Source of the DNA: Paralvinella palmiformis
Lineage: Eukaryota > Annelida > Polychaeta > Terebellida > Alvinellidae
Length of the DNA: 64,000 nt
Direction of reading: 5' to 3'
Assembly (NCBI GenBank): GCA_025642065.1
Contig: JAODUP010000147.1
Span: 169,001-233,000, forward strand
Of the stretch, positions 23,167-39,431 are shown piece by piece. The stretch's first letter is position 1. Each line of letters opens with the position of its first letter. Below the pieces are notes generated by a model. The model ran no database searches and was not told the DNA's origin. It was given only the letters and a program-made list of their open reading frames with translations. The translations under genes and the position numbers were made by a program.

Positions 23167-23510
23167 CTCTAACACCGCTGTTGTAGCTTCGTCTTTCAAC
23201 TACGCTTGAAATAGATTCTTCGGTAACGGTGTCTGCCACAGTAGCAATATAACAAAAGCCAACAGCACCAACCGTTTGTGAATTTTTATTATTATCAAAC
23301 TGTTAATGGTGTAAAATGCATGAATCCTTAATAGAAAGATTACCCATCTTATGCTTTTCTTCGTGCCTCCATGTTATTTCGGCTGCTTTTACATATAATG
23401 TTTGATCTAACACACAAACAATTGCATCAATACCCGGGGTATTCTTAATCTTGAACATATTTTACAGTCCATTGTATACAGTGGACGACGTTTTGACAGG
23501 TGCGCTGATG
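23167..23510 (-). pseudogene. relic of an unclassified repeat-encoded protein
   Basis: Minus-strand translation, with frame changes, reads KIKNTPGIDAIVCVLDQTLY, KAAEITWRHEEKHK, then VADTVTEESISSVV and RRSYNSGVR. From memory this resembles a high-copy protein annotated only as uncharacterised in cnidarian and mollusc genomes (GVDAIVCVFDQALYAKAAEI type); I cannot confirm it without a search. The central part is degraded by a TAA and a shifted frame. The 1.08 kb repeat ends exactly where the readable homology stops, as if inserted into it. Its role is unknown. Confidence 0.45.
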
Positions 23511-24329
23511 TTAGGTAGATATCTAACAATGTCTTTATTTACTGTGACAATTTCATTAGTCATCCTATTTAACCCAATTGTTAATGAGATCACACACTGC
23601 CTATAAATGTCAGTTAACCTCACCAATTACCAAGCTAAGTTGATTATTTCAGCATGTGTAGCGACCGGATCATAATTTACAATCACATTCAGTAACTTGG
23701 CTAATTGTAGATCTTGCCTATTCCTTGTATTGTATTTTTATATTTCTCTTGGCAATGGGTTTATGCTTCGAGAGTTCTTCACGGGCAGTTCAGGTTTCTC
23801 TTGCAAGAGTGAAACAGTTGCTACCTGTGGTTGTTCATACCATTAACCCGGTGTTAGCTTCCTTCACCACTGAATGTTTCTATCTAGCAATAATTCTTTT
23901 GTCATAGGCAAGGATTCTGGAGATACGTGGAAGGCTCTCTGGTTGTAGGATAACTCCCTTGTCAGCTTCGGTTATATGATTCTGAAGGCACAGTGCAGTA
24001 TATAGATATACAGAGATAAAAACTAATATAACAGGCTAAATTATCACATCACTCCTTGACATAGATTGTAACAACCGACTAGGACAAACGACTGTCATAA
24101 ATGAGAGAGTATCGGTTCACGAAAATGAGGGTATTAATGAATGCATGGAACCTCGTATAACCGAACAAAATAGGTATTTTCTGTAATATTAATAATTATT
24201 AATAATATAATTAGAATGAAGATTTAATAAAGAACTAATACAAATTTAATCCTTTCAAGAGATGGTTTACTTCAAATCACCACCGTTAACAACTTTTGTT
24301 AATTAGAATCTATTCCATCAGAGATAAAC
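23511..24329. other. no recognisable feature
   Basis: Possibly more of the degraded element at 23167 (its upstream side), but no readable motif. The short frame at 23725-23907 is not supported. Confidence 0.5.
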
Positions 24330-24610
24330 TAGCCACATTACTTGAGCCAAGGCTCTGGGACCTCGCATATTATTTTACCGGATGCATTGAACTTCAGATT
24401 ACTTTTAAATGCGTGAATTCAAATAAGAGCTCAACGCTTCTGAGTTAACAGCATATTTCTTTTCACATATGTCATAGAGTTAAAGTATTAAATGACATTG
24501 GTCATTGCAACAAGTGCTTCTTCTGGCAAAATTACTCTTAGGCAGTGGTAATTCTTAAGATAATGGCAAGAAGCTCAGCAAAGCTTTATCTAAATGTACG
24601 TGACTTAAAA
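24330..24610 (-). mobile_element. old LINE fragment
   Basis: Diverged match to the C-terminal region of the CR1/L2-like LINE: TACTTGAGCCAAGGCTCTGG near 24340, and GCAACAAGTGCTTCTTCTGGC with TTCTTAAGATAATGGCAAG near 24508-24572, compared with 17492-17560. Coding capacity is gone. 24611-25852 is AT-rich; a weak resemblance to LINE linker sequence near 25590-25640 is too poor to call. Confidence 0.55.
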
Positions 24611-25865
24611 CATTAACATCCCAACCATACGAAACAACGATCCAATGAATTATCGTCATCAGATGTTGCAATATTCTGCGGCATGGCATGGGTTGTATCA
24701 AAAGCAAGCCTACGTGAAGTGATCACCGATTTTCTTAACACCTATTTTGGCGTCTAATTGGATCCTGGGGATGTTTTAAGCTTAGTTTCCTTACTTATTA
24801 TTCTCAACAAGAATAAGAGCTTTGATTTCTCTTTAGCTTTCTTAAACTTATTATATGATAGCGGGTGCAAGTTTAAATTGTTTGGTCATCGACCATTCTG
24901 GTACACATCAAGATTTGTCAGGAATTAACTCACAGAATAATAGAGAGGGCCTGTCATGAACATTCAAAGGCATCTAAACATTCAAATCATTAACCATGTT
25001 CTTAGGTTTAAAATCTGAACATGTTATAAAGGCAGATTCAGAACAGTCTATCTGATTTTCATGAATAGAATCCTAGAACATTACAGTTAAATATAAATAA
25101 CATATTCTTATATATTAAATATCAGAAGGATTGACATGTACGTCTAACGGTCATAGACTGGTCGAGGGCAATCTCTCATTGGATTATTTAGCTTTTATGG
25201 TCATATCAGTCAATCATACTTAATAAGATTAGGATACTACTGTTCTTTGCCAAGTTTGCATAAAGATACCTTCTTTTGATATCCTTTGTTTTTGATGATG
25301 ACTTGTTATTTCCTGTAACTCGCTCATAGATATAGAATCCTACAATTATTATAATACACTATAACTACTAGACAAAATGGTATTAATTCCTTAATCTTCC
25401 TTTGTTCACACATAATTTCAGTTACAGACAAACTTTGAACACTGTACTGACATTAATAATAGCAAAAAAGAATGTTTTGTATAGTGTCTCTTAAAGTAGG
25501 TAGAGCTCTTCCTTTTCGGGTTGTTTTAGGATTCCTTTTCAAGTTGTTTTCGATATAAAATTCAGGTTTTACTATTCGAGTTTCTGTTTCTTCAGTGTTC
25601 TAATTGTATTCACACTGAACCATGGCATATTGTCACTCTTACCTTCACACGAGATTTACTTTCCAATATTTGTTTATTTTATCACCTGTAATCACATTGC
25701 ATGCAACTTGTCAGTTTTTCTAGCCATACACAATGCATTTATCATTAAACAAAGATATGTTTCTGAACAATATATTGATGCCTTAATAAAAACCATAGCT
25801 TTGAATATTATATCTCTGATCCCATCTGGCCAATTGTTTCTAAGCTAAAGTCTAATAGTTCCACC

Positions 25866-26054
25866 GGAGCCTCAATGGTCTAATTGGTAGCGCAATGGAC
25901 TAGAGATCACTACTACCTGAGCTCAATTCTTGACTTCATCATATCTGAAGGCTGTTTCATTTTTGACTTCGCTTCGTTGCCTTTTGAAGTCACGTGGTCC
26001 ATTTAGCCTATCATGTGCACAAAAGTGGCTATAAAACGTCAATCATCAATCACC
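25866..26054 (+). mobile_element. tRNA-headed SINE with target-site duplications
   Basis: The 189 bp element starts with a tRNA-like head. A-box-like ATGGTCTAATTGGTAGCGC lies at 25875-25893, and a B-box-like GAGCTCAATTCTTGA at 25920-25934. A non-tRNA body follows, ending TTTAGCCTATCATGTGCAC, AAAAGTGGC and a short ATC-repeat tail. It is flanked by 13-bp direct repeats, TAATAGTTCCACC (25853-25865) and TAGTAGTTCCACC (26055-26067), with one mismatch: a LINE-type integration signature. The same 3' end occurs at 47102-47176. It would be transcribed by RNA polymerase III and moved by a partner LINE. Confidence 0.88.
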
Positions 26055-26149
26055 TAGTAGTTCCACCAGACTGATAACCTTCCCACCACCTCAAAGTTGT
26101 ATACATACCACTAAATCTCGAATTATTATTCACACTGTTTGTATTCTAC

Positions 26150-27330
26150 TTGCAGGTGCCATCCATATGAATCCAGACTCTCCTATCCTGCAAAATATCC
26201 GCTTCGCTATCAGCAACGTCTGTCCATAATAAATCAGCTAGTATCACAGACTTGGTAATATATAAGAAATTGGATATTTTCGCATTGATGTATGTCTAAT
26301 CACCCCCCCCCCCCCGACTATTCCTTTTATCATCGGCCACATTATGCCAGACGCGGAAGTGGTGTTCGCTTTCTTGTATCCAATAACTCTAAAGTAAAGT
26401 CCCATTCTGTGCCAGTCTATTCTAGTTTTGAGGCTCTCTGCATTGAAAGTTCTGGTTGTTTTTTACTGGTTACTTCCTATTTCGCTATCGGCATCGTGTA
26501 ATTACTTCACCTTTCTTAGTTGACTTCCTTGATTTTCTAGAAAACGGAATTATTATCCAGCCTGAATTATTAATCCTTGGTGATTTCAACCTTGATTTGG
26601 ATATACTGTCTACTACTAAATCTACAGTTAATGACATCGTAGCACATTTCGTCTTAAAGCAATATGTTTCTTTCTTCGCACACATGCATGGTCAATGGTT
26701 CGATCTCCCGAAAACCCGATATACGCCTAACTATATTCATATACTAACTACAACATATATGTTATCGGATCATTTCACAGTCATAACAGAAATATAAATT
26801 AAGCATAATCCAGCTGACTTTAATTGTAATATTCTTCATCGGTATACTTACTATGATAATATATTAAAATCTGAACTAATTACCAACCCAAAAGCTGACG
26901 TTTCACAATTATGTGAACAATACCATACCACACATTACTTGTCGTGTAAACATTGGTCAAAATTAAACCACCAAAACTTAGATGTATCTTCATATTATTA
27001 ATGCTAAGGCACATCGTGGCTATTTAGAACCCATATGGAGAAATGTACGCACACAACACAACAGGTCTACATGTACAAAACAGTGCCAATTCTGCAACAG
27101 ACTCATGACTCAAGCTAAATCTGACCTTTACAGGAACATGATCTCCATCAACTGTAACAATCCTCGTCAACTCTGGAACTGTACAAATAGGACTCTCCCC
27201 AGAAATGTGGTTATTTCTTTGCCCGCTCATGATTTGACTAATTCACTCTACAATCCTTTTCCAAGATTTTTCATGGATATTAATAATTTAATAATCTTAT
27301 CTGTTGAAAAGCCAAGTTAATTAAGCATGT
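26150..27330 (+). mobile_element. LINE endonuclease and linker, plus strand, inactive
   Basis: Endonuclease motifs in order: SITDLV and KLDIFAL near 26240-26285, PPPDYSFYHRPHYARRGSGV (frame 26292-26501), KSHSVPVYSSFEALCIESSG, then ELLILGDFNLDLDI (frame 26456-26797, with the conserved GDFN) and LSDHFTV. From 26980, AKAHRGYLEPIWR, MTQAKSDLYRNMIS and NPRQLWNCTNRTL represent the linker before RT. RT itself is absent. It belongs to the CR1/L2-like group but is a different family from the copy at 16876. Frameshifts and stops make it dead. Confidence 0.85.
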
Positions 27331-27589
27331 CTAAATATAGTTATCAATATCCTTGTCCGGTTATTGATTTGTATTCCGAAGACGGAGGTTTGAACTCTTG
27401 TCAACTTCAACTAATTTTTATCATCTTTCACACTTTAACGAATCCTTTATATTAGGAGAAAATGCACCAATCTTTCAATAATAAAATATTTATACTTTTC
27501 TCGTATTCAATTATTTCATACTACACTGCGTTAAACACCTTAATTATATCATTACTAATACAAGAACATTAAGAGTGGTCTTATAGAGG

Positions 27590-27894
27590 TTGATTTGAAT
27601 GGCATCATAACATTTCGAGTGTAAAATGTGTAAAACCAAATTGAGGGTGGGTGTTATGTAAACTCACACAAAAATACATAGAATTCATTGAATTGTTATT
27701 ATCTCTCATCATCCATAAGCTATATCGCTATATGTATCATAAAACAAACTTAGATATGGAATCCCAACGTATACACTAAGCAGCAATCTGAAAAGTCTAC
27801 ATAGAGATATTGATATTAGTAAAGAAACATTCTGATTTAAACAAATATTATCTAAATTGACGACCTCTCTAAATTTATCGAAATATTTTAAAAA

Positions 27895-27950
<56 letters not shown>

Positions 27951-27960
27951 TACGAAGCAT
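27590..27960 (+). repeat. non-coding segmental paralogue of 43300-43690
   Basis: Shared landmarks in order: AACTCACACAAAA, CATAAGC/CGTATATCGC, ATGTATCATAAA, CTTAGATATGG, ATTGATATTAGTAAAGAA, AACAAAT and a TA tract at the end (27897-27948 here, 43662-43692 there). No coding frame is shared. Confidence 0.65.
27897..27948. repeat. (TA)n microsatellite
   Basis: Uninterrupted TA tract at the end of the paralogous segment. Confidence 0.95.
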
Positions 27961-28772
27961 CAAGCTTGACCTAGGATTTTATTAAAAAGCTATAATGAAC
28001 TGAAAACATTGCAATAAATTAAATATTCATGAATTATTGTTGAGTTTGTTTCATCATAACTTTGAACTTAGAACCTTTAAAGCACTCATTTCATATTTTT
28101 GTATTCAAATTAATCAATATGTTAGATGAATGAATTTCATATTCCAAAATATCCTATATAACACCTGTCTGGGTGGATACCGTGGTTATTATTGCTGAAA
28201 GCTGGAGCTTATCGCAACAACATAATCTAAATGAAATGTTTTAATTATAATATGTAAAGGATAACTTTGGGCGGATTCGCTGTATTTATTATAGATGAAC
28301 CGACGATATTTATCCATTATTATAACTTGGCCCATTATTTGTGTGAACTCTTGCGTATTGCAGTCATCATAAATGTGCATATTTCTAATCATTTACCGCT
28401 AACAATAGATGCATCTCGATCAAATTCGTATGACGATTGCATCTTTATTACAAAGGGCTATGACTAACTGGAGTATATTGATTATTTTCGTCATTTATGA
28501 TGCATATGTCAGATTAATTATTAACGATGGGCACATACACCTATATTACTCAAACATTACCAGGATTCAATTGATTTTTTCTCTCCATTCAACATACTGT
28601 TATCGTGATAATTTTGTAGCAATTGTGCTGTGTACTCTGGAATACCAAAAATGATTGACGAGTCCTGAACAACGGGAATATCTAACTGAGCAAGAGTCGC
28701 CACCGGGAATTAAATTTGTAGAAGACTAGGTATATCATACACTACAAATTATACATAAGCGAAGGACATTGG
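27961..28772. other. no recognisable feature
   Basis: AT-rich with short unsupported frames on both strands (28189-28467, 28409-28654). Confidence 0.55.
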
Positions 28773-29027
28773 AATAATTACCTTTTATTAATAGGTACAC
28801 ATATTATGCCGTTTGTTCGTAAAGGATACTGGTTCGATACATGCCTACGTGAAAGTCTTTCAAGAGCATGTAATGTTGTAAAGAGATCACTGAAAAGAAA
28901 CCTTAGTACTTCTATTTCTGAACATTTAATTTAAAATAAGCCATCATTATAACTATTTAACTTAATGAATAATAATATTGAACAGGCAATGGTGATAAAC
29001 GAAACGTCATTAATTTTCTTATAATAA

Positions 29028-29079
<52 letters not shown>

Positions 29080-29442
29080 TTTCTTCAATTAATGCTTCAA
29101 GTTATACTTATACAATTTGTTCGAAGAGTGACAGTGAATTTCGATAACCTAGACATGATGCCAGTAATAAGAGCTAGAACGACAGCATTGATTAGTTTAA
29201 ACATAGAAAGACTTGTCCATTTAACGAATCAATTGTTATCATAGGAGCAGTTCGATTAAGCCCACATCAATGTATATATTGTGTTGTAGAGGATGAGGAA
29301 GGTGCTCCATGATGGGATACAGGTTGAATAGCTGGTAATAACGCTTGGCTCCCTGATACACCACATCAATACTGGGCTTCGGTATGCAACAGCGATAGAT
29401 CCTAATGTTGGCAGCTTCATTTATGGGTAAGTTTAATCTTAA

Positions 29443-29514
<72 letters not shown>

Positions 29515-29525
29515 CACACACACAC

Positions 29526-29588
<63 letters not shown>

Positions 29589-32069
29589 AAATGTTGCGAT
29601 TCATGTTCTACATAGTTCACTACAATAGTTCACTACAATAGTTATTTTGTCTATTTCGTTCTTCAATTCATTAAAATGCTACACCTTTCATTTAATGATC
29701 GTATAACAAAGGATCTTCGCATGAAATATATCTACTTTATCTTACTATTATTACAGAATACACGATAAGACATTTTCAAGTGATACATTGAAAGAATTAA
29801 CAAGAAATACATTTCTTTTGGAGGTGTTTAGCTCGTTGTTATTAGCGGTCTTCTACATAAATTTCATTTTCACAACTAAAATACATAAATACAATTAGTA
29901 TATATTGAAACCCATCCATGAAAACATCGTCCCTAACTTCAACGTTTGGTTAGAAATTTCCGAATCTCTTTTAAAATAAATAAATTTAAACAAATGCGTT
30001 ACGGATGACTAGGAATGTTCGTTACCCAGACAGAACAACCCTTACATATACGATTGCACACATACACACACACACACACACACATGCCGCGAACAAACAA
30101 ACATATACGCTAGCTGTCACTGTTCTTCTTCTATCTTATAGCTCAGGAGAAGTGTACACACGTGTGGAGAAAAAAAACACTACACACGTAGTTTGGCATC
30201 TTTAAGGGTTAAGAACCCTCACTTCGATATCAATCAGCCTTAATGTGTTTACATTGTTATTGCTAATTTAATACGGTATAGATAATAAATGCCCCCAATT
30301 TGAAAAAGCGTGTATTAAAAGCTTCAGATTGTGCATTTTTTCATTCTCTATTAAAAAATGTCAATTCATGGAGAAATAATTTGATTTAAAGCACATGTCC
30401 ATTATAAATAGCGTTTATTATGATAGTCACACCCACCCACCTGCACTGTAAAGATTGTTAATTTTAAAAATTGGATGACTAACATGAAAATCAAAACTTC
30501 TTTCATATTTCTCTAAATAATAAGATGGCTTTACGATGGCGTGCCATCTGATCCAAATATGCAAAACGGAGTTTATTCATAGCTAGTTTTGTTCTTCCTC
30601 TTGTTGTTATGATCAGCTATTGTATTACAATGGAATCATGAGTCCTCTATTAAGTGTAAACGGGATGCCCTGCTTTCCTGAAAAAAACACAACCCAGTAG
30701 ATTCTGAACAAATTACAAACTTTATCTCTCCCAATTATAAAGGACAAAGTTTGATGAAGACAATATTAAAGCTATCCCATCAAAACAATCATGACAGGGG
30801 GCCCGGTTTGGCTCTTGCCATTTCATACTGGTATAATACCATGGAATGATGGCGTAGATATTAGCGTGTGTGAGTATCACAAATTTCGGCTTTAGATAGG
30901 CTTCTCAAATCTGTCAAACGCCTACAAAGGTAGCGTAACCAATTATAGGTGTAGACTAGCCTATCGCTATATCCCCTCAAAACGTTAGGTCATACAATTT
31001 GGTTGTAACCATTCCTGGATATATTATTCTTCGGTCTATCGTCTCAAAGTGTCTACGATTGGGAAACTCCCTTGATTCAGTGTGGGCTACGGTTCAATAG
31101 ATGTGACGTATTTCCTTTGGTTGGGCGACTATTTTCGGACTTGTTGCCTCCTTCTGCAATAAGAGCTGAGGTCGTTCATAATGCCTCGGACTGGTGCGCC
31201 AAGGAAACACCACCCGTTTGTAGAAAAGATAACCATAAACCGATCAACGAAAGTGAAACAACTGAAGTTTAGTTATAATTATTTGCATACAATAATAATG
31301 AAGAATTCGGAGATCTAGGCATCGTGGATAAACGCAACCAGCTCCACAGTCTCTCTCAATGCGCCAATCAAACGATGCCAAAAATATTCTAGCCAATTTG
31401 GAGCTTGTTTGTCAATTTGGTGACTCGATTCATACATTTAGTCACAACCTGCTGCTTATCGTGTCGAACGCAAAAAAAATATTAATTTTCTTTAATGAGT
31501 TATCTACATGCCAATTGGCACGGTTCTCATATATTTGTTAGACACCTGACAAATACCAAATGTGTTTATTTTAAGATAAGAATATAATATTTGGATCTTG
31601 GTATTTACGTGTAACAAGAGTGTTTCGTCAAGTGGGTAGGGTGGGGTGAGAAGTTTGATTGCTGTATATGCCAAGAGTTTTGCCATATTTGAGGAACTTA
31701 AATCAGAAATTCAGTTATTTGGCTCCATTGTTTTGTTGCTACTCGGTACACGATTGTACTAAATTTGAACTAAAGAATTTTTATTCTCCCAGATGTGATA
31801 TATTCGGATGTATAACAAAAGCCGAAGTTAATTATTTTATTCAAAGGAGTTTGATTCTGAGCTGAATAGGCAGTCTTTACTATGTAGTCAGCTTCTGATA
31901 TACATTGATGTGACAGTTTGATCAAAACAAAACAATCGTAATTAAATATTCCAGAAATACGAGGGGTATTTTATGGACATATTCGATTGGTGTGTAGATA
32001 GCAAAATAATAAATTATCGTTATGCTAGAAAATAGTCTGGATGTACCAAACTAATATAGATCCGGAAAC
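28773..32069 (+). repeat. unit 1 of a recent 3.3 kb tandem duplication
   Basis: It starts AATAATTACC and ends TCCGGAAACA; the same sequence restarts at 32070. Offset between the units is close to 3.3 kb throughout. Contents: TA tract (about 29031-29078), CT/CA/TA compound microsatellite (29441-29586), and non-coding DNA. The frame 31072-31272 (66 codons, GLRFNRCDVFPLVGRLF) is kept almost unchanged in unit 2, but that follows from recency and does not show coding. A stretch near 31215-31260 faintly resembles 37880-37920 of copy B. Confidence 0.95.
29441..29586. repeat. (CT)n-(CA)n-(TA)n compound microsatellite, unit 1
   Basis: CT, then CA, then TA tracts. In unit 2 it is at 32751-32871 with different repeat numbers. 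Confidence 0.95.
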
Positions 32070-35352
<3,283 letters not shown>

Positions 35353-36385
35353 ATATGGACAATTATTAAAATAGCTAGGATTCTGTTTCCCTTTGTTTAT
35401 TCCTACGCAGTAAACATTAATTTAGGTCTTTTCTAATACGATGTTTGATTTAATGCGTAAATATCAGAGAGGACAACTTAATACCTGCAGAAATAAAGAT
35501 ATAGAAGATACAGTGTTTGAAGGGGAACTAGTTGGACACCAATAAGCTACCTTTGCGTTAGTCCAACACGCTGAATAGGTTCAACACGTCCTTCTGTATC
35601 TTTAAAATACAACAGGAGGAGAGTAGGTTTTAAATACAAGTGACTATAAATTATATGATCCAATTTCTATGGCCTAAATCGCCCTTTCCTTTGTTTGACA
35701 TATAATTTGGTATATAACGTTTGATATATATATATATAGAGAGAGAGAGAGAGCATGTATTTATGTGATTATAAGTGAAAGCCACTCTATTATTTGAAAC
35801 AGTACATAATTATGAATTCGATTCAGCCAATTAATCCGTTAAAATCTCGATATTTCAAATTTGATATCAAAAACATTAGACTAGCAATCGTAGAAAAACC
35901 AGGATATTCATGACTACAATCACATGACTAGTAGATATTTATCATTCCAAGTAAGACAGATCAATTGTATAACAACGTTCGGAACAGATTCCATAGACGA
36001 GAGAAGTAAAAAATATACCAAAGTATATTATCCTCTATATAGCAATTAATATTATATATGGCTCGTCCTGATTACAATAATGACCTATTACTGCGGGACA
36101 TATCAATATCGTATTAGAAGAGTAACTTTTTATGGCCATTTTATTCTATTTTCAATTCCTTTTAAGTTGATGTACATTTACTTGTGTTCTGACCAAACAT
36201 ATTATAAACGGCTTGATGACTAACGAATTTGGGCACTGGTTAATTCAAATACTAGTAGTTGACTTGGACAGCTTAGTGGTTAAGGTTGTAATATTGTCGA
36301 CGGTCTATATATATGTTACTGTACGTATGAAAATCCTGTCACGGTGACCTTTTCACATTTGTGTATTAATATAAAAACATACGTG
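35353..36385. other. no recognisable feature
   Basis: AT-rich DNA with a short TA/GA tract at 35725-35752. No coding or repeat match seen. Confidence 0.6.
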
Positions 36386-38199
36386 CAATTTAGTTCTTTA
36401 TTTCCTGTTTTCAAAGGCAGCCATTGTATGGCCTTGACAGATTTGAAAGGTACGCGTCGACCAAAGATATATAGCTATTTTAAATTACTTCGCTGTTTAA
36501 TGACTATGTAGCGACATATATATATTCTGTACTGCACTGAACCACATTGATACATTCATCGAAAACCGATTAGTGACAGAAATGTATTTCTATGCAGTCT
36601 CATATTATATTACCATAACGAACAGCAAACGTGCAAATGCTGATACATCCTGCAACTTATTTTCCTTGAAGTAATATGTCATTGAATTAAGTTCGGCGCC
36701 TATTATGATAAATGATAGGTTTAATATCCTTTGAAGAATAGCGCAATTTAATATTGTCCGTAAATAAACTGAAATAGTCAATGCGTCGAGTAAGTGGTTA
36801 TTTGTATATATGACAAGGAGTAAAGGACATGATCCTATCTTTGTAGTAATTTCTTTAGCTCTATATTTTCATTTAGTGTGGGAAAGTTCGAGGAATACAT
36901 TAACTGCGTATACTTTATTGAACTGATAGCGGAATGTTGTAGCATTCTGGTGTTTAGCTTTGAAAATGCGAATAACTGTTGCAATTGTTAGTATATCTGT
37001 AAACGAGTTTTATTTAATTGTTTTAATTTGGGGCTTATGTTGTGATATGTACTAACGTATGCCCAACTGGGAGTATTATGGATAAAAAAAAATTTTAAAC
37101 ACCTAAAATACTTTATTATTTGTTACTCATCTGTTTAATTCTGATAATAAATGCGATCATAACGCACCAAATAATGCAAGCTTTGACCTTTAAACTGTGA
37201 TCAGCTTTATGCCAAATTTCAGTTTAGACCAGGATTTTAAAGCTGGAAATTACGCAGTGAATGAAATGGTGCTGTAAGATTTTTATAATTAAATCGCACA
37301 CTTCTAGTACCCGGGATCAAATGTTGGTTAAGTTATGCCTAAAACGCATTTTGTTTAATTCGATTCACCCATTTATTCAATCATATGCAAAATTATATTG
37401 GCAATTAATCAGCAATATATCACATTTCTTATCAATCTATCATTTGAATAATGACAAAAGAAACACACACAAAGTATTTATTTTCAACGATACCTGGTAA
37501 TTGGCAGGGTGGCAGTTATTGGTATCATAACCTACTTTTCTACCTTCGTTTAATTGTTTCTCTTCGTGTACAGATAAATAGAGTGTAGCTGGGTATATTC
37601 ATGTAGGGCATCGGAACATCCTTGATCGATATTAAAGCATGTATGAGGTATCGAGGTGTACCACGTTACACTTCCCAAAGCAAATAGCTAGATAGTTTTA
37701 TCCGAAAGCCCGGATTTTACATCACTTCCTTAACTTTATCGTTTCATGGTGTCTACGATTAAGAAAAGCCTTTTATCTAGTGTGTGTTTGATTGTGCGTT
37801 TAGTATAATTCACTTTCCCATGAGAACCATATACAGCGTCTCTTCAGCTTTCCCTGTTATACTTTACTGGAATACAGATCATTTATAGAAAGGACAACAA
37901 TAAACTGGACAACAAAAGGGGAATAAATAAAATTCAAAACAATTGTTGTAAATACAAAAATAATGAAAAACCGAAGGGAGTCATCTTTACCAAATTTTCA
38001 TCGGTAATTACAAGATAGTAAAAATATAAAAATGAAACTCTAGTTGAAAGGGAATGTTCCTTAAACGTCTCCATAAAATTCAGCAAATGTGTGAGGTAAT
38101 GAACCAAATAAAAAACTGGTCTGGTAACAGCTGTGAAGAAATCTGTGAAAAATCGACTGACACAATTCGAGTCTCGGTGTTCAGATTATCTCCTGCTTT

Positions 38200-38345
38200 C
38201 AAGCTGCAGTTATGTTCGCCAGATGTTCCGGAAATTTCTGCATATGTAAGGAGCCTTTTCGGCATTAGACGTCGAATGTTGCGCTATGACCGATGACACC
38301 TCACCCATAGAACATTTTAAAATCTGATGAACATCAAACTAAATT
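38200..38345 (+). pseudogene. hAT transposase C-terminal region, relic B
   Basis: The frame 38054-38296 ends with VRSLFGIRRRMLRYDR. After an in-frame TGA (38294-38296) comes HLTHRTF, then a degraded NLMNIK-like end. It aligns with relic A (KRLFSISGRMFCPDQ, TGA, RLTDSTFE). It is more degraded than relic A. Confidence 0.65.
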
Positions 38346-38372
38346 AACTCTCTAGTTGTATGGTGTACCATG

Positions 38373-38376
<4 letters not shown>

Positions 38377-38410
<34 letters not shown>
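38377..38410. repeat. (TA)n microsatellite
   Basis: Counterpart of the tract at 12079 in copy A. Confidence 0.95.
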
Positions 38411-38413
<3 letters not shown>

Positions 38414-38931
38414 CATAATGTAGTATGTAATGATATGTATATAATGTAAACAATATATAATAGTTATCTTCTTAGTTATTTTGCATAAATATGTGTTTAA
38501 AGATGTATAATAATATTATACAAATATACTGTAGTTATATTTTTAAGAAATGGAGTCTTTATTTCAAAGTTAATTTCTACATTCAGAATCCGTATAAAAG
38601 CTAAACCCTGAAAATATGGAAACACACCATTTAATTATTTAAAAAATATAACTGCAAATCCATTCAAAAATAAATTGTTAATTTTATGTAAATCATAAGT
38701 AATTTCGGGACTTCTCAAAAAAATCAGGCTTTTCTCCAGGAATCTGCTAAATAGGATTTCTATTCCCCCGTTTTTAACTGAATCATGCGCATTTTTGTTA
38801 TGGCAACCATATTCAACTCATCATGTGTTAAATATGGTATCAAAGTATAATTATACTAAAATTACTATCTTTATGCTATAGCACGGAGTGCCAGCTGATA
38901 ATCACCGAATTATTTGTCTGTCTATCCACTA

Positions 38932-38933
38932 CT

Positions 38934-39001
<68 letters not shown>

Positions 39002-39003
39002 TT
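38932..39003. repeat. (TTTA)n microsatellite
   Basis: About 18 TTTA units. The frame 38914-39150 across it encodes YLFI repeats and is an artefact. Confidence 0.95.
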
Positions 39004-39134
39004 CACATAGTTTGGGTGTATGTGCATATGTCTGTTATATATGAATTGTTGTGTGCGTTGTTTATGTACCTGTGTGGTCAGAGATACGGAGCTAAATTTA
39101 TTTTGCTATTTCACTATAATACAGATTTGGTGTG

Positions 39135-39217
39135 GGGGGTGAGTGTGTGAGTGTGTGTGTGTTGTGTGTGTGTGTTCTTGTGCGTGTATGTGTGCGTGTG
39201 TGTGTTACGTGCGTGTG
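39135..39217. repeat. (GT)n-rich tract
   Basis: GT repeats with GA and GC interruptions. Confidence 0.85.
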
Positions 39218-39263
39218 ATTTCGAATCCATGCAACTTTCTGTGATGGGGAATAACTTACTTAA

Positions 39264-39266
<3 letters not shown>

Positions 39267-39316
<50 letters not shown>
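39267..39316. repeat. (TA)n microsatellite
   Basis: TA tract about 115 bp upstream of the exon 1 start codon of the copy B gene. Confidence 0.95.
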
Positions 39317-39317
<1 letters not shown>

Positions 39318-39431
39318 GCTTTAATATTATTATGATTATGAATAAAATATGTAATAAACTAAACATTGTTAAACATGCCCATTTGATATATTTGGCATAC
39401 AGGGTTAGACGGCATCGTACATCCACTTAAC

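Noticed and set aside
25875..25940. Possible tRNA gene
   Set aside because: A and B boxes are only approximate, stems do not pair well, and the unit has a non-tRNA body and flanking duplications: it is a SINE head.
29405..29620. Frames with His-Thr, Tyr-Ile and Val-Cys repeats on both strands
   Set aside because: They are translations of the CT/CA/TA compound microsatellite.
31072..31272. 66-codon frame conserved in both 3.3 kb units (also 34367-34567)
   Set aside because: Both units are nearly identical everywhere, so conservation says nothing about coding; no known motif or splice sites.
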